Positions 58,338 to 64,000 of a stretch of DNA of 64,000 nt are shown here, piece after piece. Position numbers and translations under genes: made by a program. The stretch is from contig NC_133653.1 in the NCBI RefSeq assembly GCF_009905375.1, positions 63,399,414 to 63,463,413 of the forward strand. The letters are read 5' to 3'. How positions within the stretch are numbered: position 1 is the stretch's first letter; every line of letters starts with the position of its first letter. This DNA comes from Apium graveolens. Its lineage: Eukaryota; Streptophyta; Magnoliopsida; Apiales; Apiaceae. The notes beneath the pieces were generated by a model. It had not been told where the DNA came from. It ran no database searches and was given only the letters and a program-made list of their open reading frames with translations.

Positions 58338-59551
58338 GTATGCCTGAATTTCTTACTATTACCTTCATTGAGGACAGTGAATATTTTAAGTTTGGGGGTA
58401 GTAGTTGAGGGAATATATTTTGTGTGGGTCGCATGTAGTTGCATATTCATGAGATAGTTTAGTTCATATAGTTGCATATTTTGCCATGCAGTTTTTTTTA
58501 TTTTTGGTATTTTTATGTTAGTTTGTTCATATAGTTCATGCATTTGCATTATAACATGATCCCTTAGATGCTTTTTCCAGTTGATTTGTGATATTGATGC
58601 TAGTGTAGTGATATCATTTTTAGTGATGATAAGTCTTATCAAATTAGTTTGCATGCTAGAGACAATTGTATTTCACTAAGTCTTATAGGTTGCTAGAGTG
58701 CTAGATCATGATCATGGTTTGTTTGTTTGTCGAGGTTTAACCGCTTGTTTATATTTAAAATTTAGTATATTCTCTTAATAATAAAATAACATGGATTTTT
58801 AGAAATTGGAGAAAATTGGATTTCATTGCTAGTTGTTGTGGCTAGGTGTCAAATGGCTAGTAGTTGGCTGATATTTATATGAGTAGTCTAGGGTTGAGCG
58901 AGATGGAGTGAAACGCACTCGTTCAGAAATTTGTAAAATGGAAAGAAAAAGAAAAAAATTGGAAAAAAAAAGAATAAGTGTTATGTATAATTAATCACGA
59001 GTGGGCTCTTTAGTACTCGAGTTATTAAGTTCTTAGGGGACTTTGTGCCTAGTGACCTAAGGCTTTTATAGTCTGGGATCCACTAATCTAACGCTCGCTA
59101 CATGGGTACTATTGTATAAGTCTTTTATGGACCTCACTCATTGCACGATCAAATAAACATATGTGTTTTGTTTTGTTTGAATAAAAGCATGAATCTGTAT
59201 AAAACTCCAATATAAGAATTGAAGTGTTATAAGTTATTTTGAGTCTAGCTTTTTATTTTATTTATAACATTGTGATTGCTTTGTTGAGCAGTGAGTCGTG
59301 ATTATTGATCTAGTTGAGATAGTATATCTGTAAGCATTTGCACACACGCATTTCTCTAGTTTGTAAGTTGATTTGTATGATTTGATTGATCTTTATGCGA
59401 GTAACTGCATTTGTTGAGATGTTGCTCGTTGATTGATTTAGTTATTCTATTGGGATCATTGCATTCATATTAGTTACTTTCATGCATTTTTGTTCTTGTT
59501 CTTTGAGTCTGTTTATGCTTGAGGACAAGCATCGATTTAAGTTTTGGGGTA
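58338..59551 (+). other. C1 3' untranslated region and polypurine tract
   Basis: AT-rich, without coding signal that I can support. It ends with AAGTTTTGGGGTA (59539-59551), the polypurine tract directly before the 3' LTR; C2 has AAGTTTGGGGGTA at the same place. The part from about 59098 is what remains of this region in C2. Confidence 0.85.
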
Positions 59552-61004
59552 TGTTGAGTGGAATTTATGACACTTATAATGCTTAAATAAGCTTTGAATT
59601 GATGCGTTTGTACTCAAGTTGTTAAGTATTTTGACGTGCTTTCTAGTGTTTTTGCATTTCAGGCATTATCTAGGTAATCAGGTGAATTAGCATTGTTTTG
59701 GTTCTAATTTGGTATCAAGGTGGTGTTGGAATAAAAGCTCGTGGAAAGCCGGCTCGAAGCAGCAAGGAAAAAATAAAATCTGAAGTTTTTCCAGAAATAC
59801 GGCACGCCCGCACTGGTCAAGCGCGCGGCTGCGCCAGAATATCAGAAAGGCAGCGCGCCCGCGCTGTGATAGCGCGCGCCCGCACCGGTGCGAAATCAGA
59901 GAATCCTGATTCTATTATAATTACAATTGGAGGACTTCTGGATTACATGGGGTTGCTATATAAACAACTTTAAGTCGTTTTTCATATGTAATCAAGTCTG
60001 AGACATATCAGAGCGCAAGGAAAAGATGACAAGAGACCTATAGCACAATTCAACAAAGGTGAAGACGATCTAGTTTATTTTTGTGAATCTTTGTTTTGAG
60101 TTGTAATCTTGGATGCTCGTTTCTTGTTTTGTTGGACCTATACTCTTGTGTTAACTTGGTTTTGTTTATTCGTTATAAAGACTACGTTTGTTATATCATG
60201 CTTTCATCGGAACCCGCGTTGATGATGAGTCTGATTATGGGCTAATCATTTTCGTGGGGTTTTAACGGATTTATATATGGATTTCTTTAGTTAATTTGTT
60301 TTGATGCCTTAGTGTGTGGTGATTGTATGATAACCTAGTATTGGTTGTGCGTATTCATCTTATGAGCATCGCGAACTTATAAGATAGTGTGTTAATCTTT
60401 AATGAAGTGACATTAAATTTAAGGATTTAGAACTTGCCATACTAGAATAGGTTCATGTATTTATATGCATGATTCGTAGGTAATTTTAACCATCTTACTT
60501 GCCCTATGTAATCAAGATAGATAACTTGTGCTTAAACCGTTATGTTGTCAAATTCTATAGACATATAGGGTTTCAATATAATTGGTGTCTATTCAGCTTC
60601 TATCTCTTTTGTGGATGTCTGGTAGTATGGTACTCGTACAACGAAAGTTGGCGTTTATCAGTTTCGTGTTATCTGATTAGTGTCATCACCATTACATGCT
60701 AAGGTTAAGAACAATAAGGCTATTGAATGAAGTATTTAATGAATTTAAAATCCCATGTTTGTCATATATATTAATTCTATTATTTTTACTCTCTTAGTTA
60801 TAATTTTTAGTTTAATTCTTAGTTATAAACAACCTCAATTTGTTATCGTCTTAGCATTGAATAATAACCATACATTGTTGCTTAAATGCATAAATTAATT
60901 AGTTAACCAAGCCAGTTTCTGTGGGAACGAACTAGAAAAGATTATATATTACATGCGAACGCGTATACTTGCGTGTATTATTAGCGCATATTTAGCGACT
61001 AACA
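59552..61004 (+). repeat. C1 3' LTR (1,453 bp)
   Basis: TGTTGAGTGGAATTTATG to GCGACTAACA. Two GC-rich units at 59801-59835 and 59852-59886 (51 bp apart) precede CTATATAAAC at 59956-59965. It differs from the 5' LTR at several positions per hundred. Confidence 0.93.
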
Positions 61005-62982
61005 GCTTCTCTGGAAACCTCCAATGCATCTCTCAATGCTCAAGTTCAGGCTTTGACTTCTCTAGTCAAGAGTCAACAGACAGACATCAAGACCCTGGTG
61101 GACTTTCACAAGCATCTCCAAATGCAAAACTCTTTTGCTTTGGGAGCCATCATGGGGAAGCTCAACATCCCTCTACCATCACTTCCTGAACAGATAAGGC
61201 CTGAAATTCCTACTCCCCTTCTCATGCCTGCCAACAAGACTAAGGGGAGATAGAGGCTAGGCTAGAAAATTCAAGATCATCTACTCAACATGTCCAAGGT
61301 GTTGAAAAGAGCTTAAGTCAAGAAGTAGATATTGATATGGAGAGGCTTATTAGGGTTGCTGAAGGACCAAGTCTGAGCAGGGAATTTGATGAATTGCTCA
61401 AGGCTCTAAGGCCTTCTCTCAACAATAACCTCTTCACCTATAGAAAGGCCTTGGACAGGACAATAAATTCATTAAGGGTGATTTTGGTGACTAAAGACAA
61501 TATCCAGGAGAAGAGGATAGTGGTCGATATAAATGACTCTGGGTAGATAGATGTATGCAGGTGTCCCTCAATTATCTTATCTCAAGGAGGGCATATGAGT
61601 TGGATATTCTGATAAACAAAGTCAGAGTTGTGATCCATGAAGACACTCAATTGTTAGTTAAACTGAAAAATGCTCAAGTGGCTGCTTTTCCAGAAGCATA
61701 CCTACAGCCAAGTAAGAGAATAGCATACATCTGTCCTACCACCAAACACTTCAAACACTTCCAAATCCCTAAACAATGTGGCATGGCCAACAAGAAGCTA
61801 ATCATGACTCTGGAAACTGCCTTAAAGGTAAAGAAGAATAAGACTTTTGAAGATGAAGATATGATTAAGCTGTTGGGGAGATATCTAAGGGATGCTAAAG
61901 CCAACTTACCCAAAACTCAAATCAACAAGGATAATTTGGATGATGATGAGCAGAAAAAAGATGATCAAAAACCTTCTGACTCAAATCCAAGTCAATCCAG
62001 TAGGGCAGCTGGAAGCAAGGGTGGAGAGAAGAAGGGTGATGAGAAGAAGAGAGGGAGTGAGAGGAAAAGCAAGAAGAATCATAACGGCTCAGAACCACAT
62101 CAACCAACCCTGAAAATCCAAACAACTCAAGCTCAATCTTCTAAGCCAAAAATCTCAAACATCAAACCACCTCTAACCTCTAAGCCAAAGTTTCTATACA
62201 AACAAACTGCAAACACCTTTCTTAAAACATCAATAACCTCAAACCAAACCTATCTCAAGAAAATCACTATCTTACCTTTAGACAAGCCTTCACTCAAAAT
62301 CAATTACAAGACTGTTGGGAGGAAACCTAGAAAAGTCAAGCCTATAAAAAAAGTAGAAGTCACTGAAAGGGCTCTCTAGATTTGTTTCAAGCAAAATGAC
62401 TTTCTACCCTTGAATTGGTGCATCTCCGATGAAGATTATTTTCAAAAACTAGCTGAGGAAATAGTTAGAGTCTGGGTTGTATCTTTAAAGGAAGTCAGAA
62501 TTTATTATGCAGATGAGTCCTTCACTTTCCTTGGTTGTGCTTTGATGGATTCTCTCTCCCCCACAGAAATCAAGAGAGTGATAAACTTGCTAAAAGGCAA
62601 GGATATTGCTACAAGAGCATGGAGATCAGTTTTGGATGAGTGGTTGATTGAAAGGGAAGAAAGAAGAAAAAGAAATGAGGCTGAATATGAGGAAAGAAAG
62701 ATAAAGTATGATGAAGAGATTGAAATGTTCATAAAAAGATCAGAAGAACTCAAGGCTAAAGGAATTGGCAGAATTTCAAAAGATGGAAAGTTTCTAAACA
62801 TCAAAGCCGGAAAATTCTCAAGATTTAGAATTAATTTACTAGACATTGGTTATCAAAAGGCAGAAAGGATCAAACTAGTAGAAGCTCTGAGTGGGACACC
62901 TATTGTAGAAGAACTTGAATTTCTTGTATTCTTAAAGGATCTCATTAGGGAAGAAACGGAAGCAAAAACAGTTTTTACCTGA
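61005..62982 (+). pseudogene. Element A: 3' ORF, piece 4 (coiled coil and C-terminal domain)
   Basis: This continues from 16375 after C1. A heptad-like segment (SLVKSQQTDIKTLV) corresponds to the coiled coil of element D. After frame changes near 61255 and 61550, one frame runs from 61555 to the TGA at 62980 with a single TAG at 62377. It holds a Lys-rich stretch and a compact C-terminal domain (ISDEDYFQKLAEEIVRVWVV, LSPTEIKRVINLLKGKD) weakly resembling the D C-terminus. A charged helical tail (EREERRKRNEAEYEERKIKY) is present. Function unknown. Confidence 0.72.
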
Positions 62983-63140
62983 TGCTTGTAATCATTTAGA
63001 CTCTGTAAATCTTCTAATGTATACAAGCTGTAATTATGTCAATTTTATGTATTATTCTTATTTTCCAGTTTAACTTGGGGTTAGTCTTGTTAACAGGCAT
63101 GAATTTGTGTTAAGCAATCTTCTCAAAAATTGGGGGAGAT
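62983..63140 (+). other. Element A 3' untranslated region and polypurine tract
   Basis: A short AT-rich region ends with AAAATTGGGGGAGAT (63126-63140), which matches the polypurine tract of element D and marks the LTR boundary. Confidence 0.87.
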
Positions 63141-64000
63141 TGTTGTGCAAGATATGCCTGTACTTTAACAAGACTAAGTCAAATTGACAACCCTAAGTTG
63201 TATTATAATCTTAGTTTGTACTTGTAACATTTAAAGTCTGTAAAAATGTCAAAGGAGCAGACTTGAGTTTTTTTCTGTAAACAGTGTCAAACCTAAGAAT
63301 TCTATCTGGAAGAAGATCAAGAAGATCATGCCTCAGAAGAATTATGAAGAAGTTTGGAATTGAATAAATCTGTTTTGGGAAAAATGTTCTAAGTCAAGAT
63401 CTCTACAAGTCACAGATTTAGTGTTATAGAGAAGTCATTCGAGAACTCCAGAATGACTTATAGAGAACTCGGGAAAGCTACTAGATGTTAGATATATTTG
63501 AGATGTCATGTCTAATATGATTCATGTTTAGTTTTCAGATCTTAACAAATAGGACATATCAGGACTTACTGAAATCAGGACTTACTGGAAGTCAGAACTT
63601 AATATCAGAACTTAAGGTCATATCAGAACTTAAGTGCGGGAAGACTTTCATATAAGGAAGGAAGCTGATTTACAGTAGAAGATCGAGACTAAAACAAAAG
63701 AAGATATGCATGGAAAGAGTTAGAAGACTGGAAGACTTGTAGAAGATATCTGATTGATATATTTTAGGAGACTGAATTATATTCCATATCAATTAAAAGT
63801 TATCTTGTAACCGTGTACTATATAAACACAAACTTAGGGTTTACACTATATGTGTTATCATTATCGAGAAGATTATACATTGTAACCTAGCAGCTCTTAG
63901 TGATATTTGTTCATCACTGAGAGAGAACAGTTCCATTGTAACAGAGTTTATCATATTGAATATATTTGTTTACTCTTACTTGTGTTCAAAATCGATTTGA
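63141..64000 (+). repeat. Element A 3' LTR (partial, runs off the window)
   Basis: Starts TGTTGTGCAAGATATGCC after the polypurine tract. U3 contains CTCTACAAGTCA, GAAGTCATTCGAGAACTCC and GACTTATAGAGAACTC at 63401-63472, the words that also form the 8421-8891 array. A second array of ATCAGAACTTAAG-type words lies at about 63555-63640. CTATATAAAC at 63818-63827 is the likely TATA box. No end is seen before 64000. Confidence 0.85.

Larger units (their letters stand above)
16376..61004 (+). mobile_element. C1: Athila-like Ty3/gypsy retrotransposon, split by nested insertions
   Basis: LTRs at 16376-17818 and 59552-61004 (TGTTGAGTGG...CGACTAACA) are flanked by GCTTC at 16371-16375 and 61005-61009. 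After removing B3 (with B4) and C2, the element is about 11.5 kb. The order is LTR, PBS complementary to tRNA-Asp, gag, protease, RT, RNase H, integrase, a separate 3' ORF, polypurine tract, LTR. The PBS, the DLGA protease motif and the post-integrase ORF with its plant-transposon domain are typical of the Athila clade. The two LTRs differ at several bases per hundred, so the insertion is not recent. All coding parts are broken. Confidence 0.95.

Noticed and set aside
1..64000. Host protein-coding genes, tRNA or rRNA genes
   Set aside because: Every coding signal I could recognise belongs to gag, pol or the 3' ORFs of nested elements; tRNA-like stretches are only the 12-19-base primer-binding sites.

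Overview
The window is AT-rich nuclear DNA from a flowering plant, very probably a eudicot with a large, retrotransposon-rich genome. I could not fix the species from sequence alone. I found no host gene, tRNA, rRNA or CRISPR array. Essentially every base can be assigned to nested LTR retrotransposons. Nearly all junctions are supported by TG...CA ends and 5-bp target-site duplications (TSDs).

The nest is five levels deep. Level 0 is copia element A (+ strand, Sirevirus-like). It spans the window in pieces: integrase/RT/RNase H at 5513-8165, a long 3' ORF in four pieces between 9053 and 62982, and a 3' LTR from 63141 that runs off the end. Into A have landed B1 (a - strand long LTR with primer-binding site at 1919-5512, preceded by an inverted LTR copy at 1-1757), B2 (solo LTR 10116-13136, TSD GTCAC), a copia-type solo LTR (14714-16248, TSD GGAAG), and C1 (Athila-like Ty3/gypsy, + strand, 16376-61004, TSD GCTTC).

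C1 is interrupted by B3 (19385-26718, TSD GTTGC), which itself holds B4 (21053-24777, TSD GTGGT). C1 is also interrupted by C2, a second copy of its own family on the - strand (27112-52958, TSD AGCTT). C2 contains D, a copia Sirevirus-like element on the - strand (31115-46380, TSD TTCAT), and a truncated LTR, E2 (29006-30012). D's gag is split by solo LTR E (40927-43189, TSD TTTGT).

All coding regions are relics with nonsense codons and frameshifts, but domain order is clear. A and D have the copia order: gag, protease, integrase, RT, RNase H, then a 3' ORF of about 1,500 codons. C1 and C2 have the Athila-type gypsy order: gag, protease, RT, RNase H, integrase, then a 3' ORF of about 400 codons.

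The most interesting pattern is regulatory. In three element families (A, D and C1/C2), a family-specific repeat array lies upstream of the LTR TATA box. The same repeat recurs upstream of a second TATA-like box about 95-150 nt before the start codon of the 3' ORF. This suggests that the 3' ORFs have their own promoters, carrying the same cis-elements as the LTR. The copia and gypsy 3' ORFs also appear to share an N-terminal domain. Both points are inferences that can be tested.
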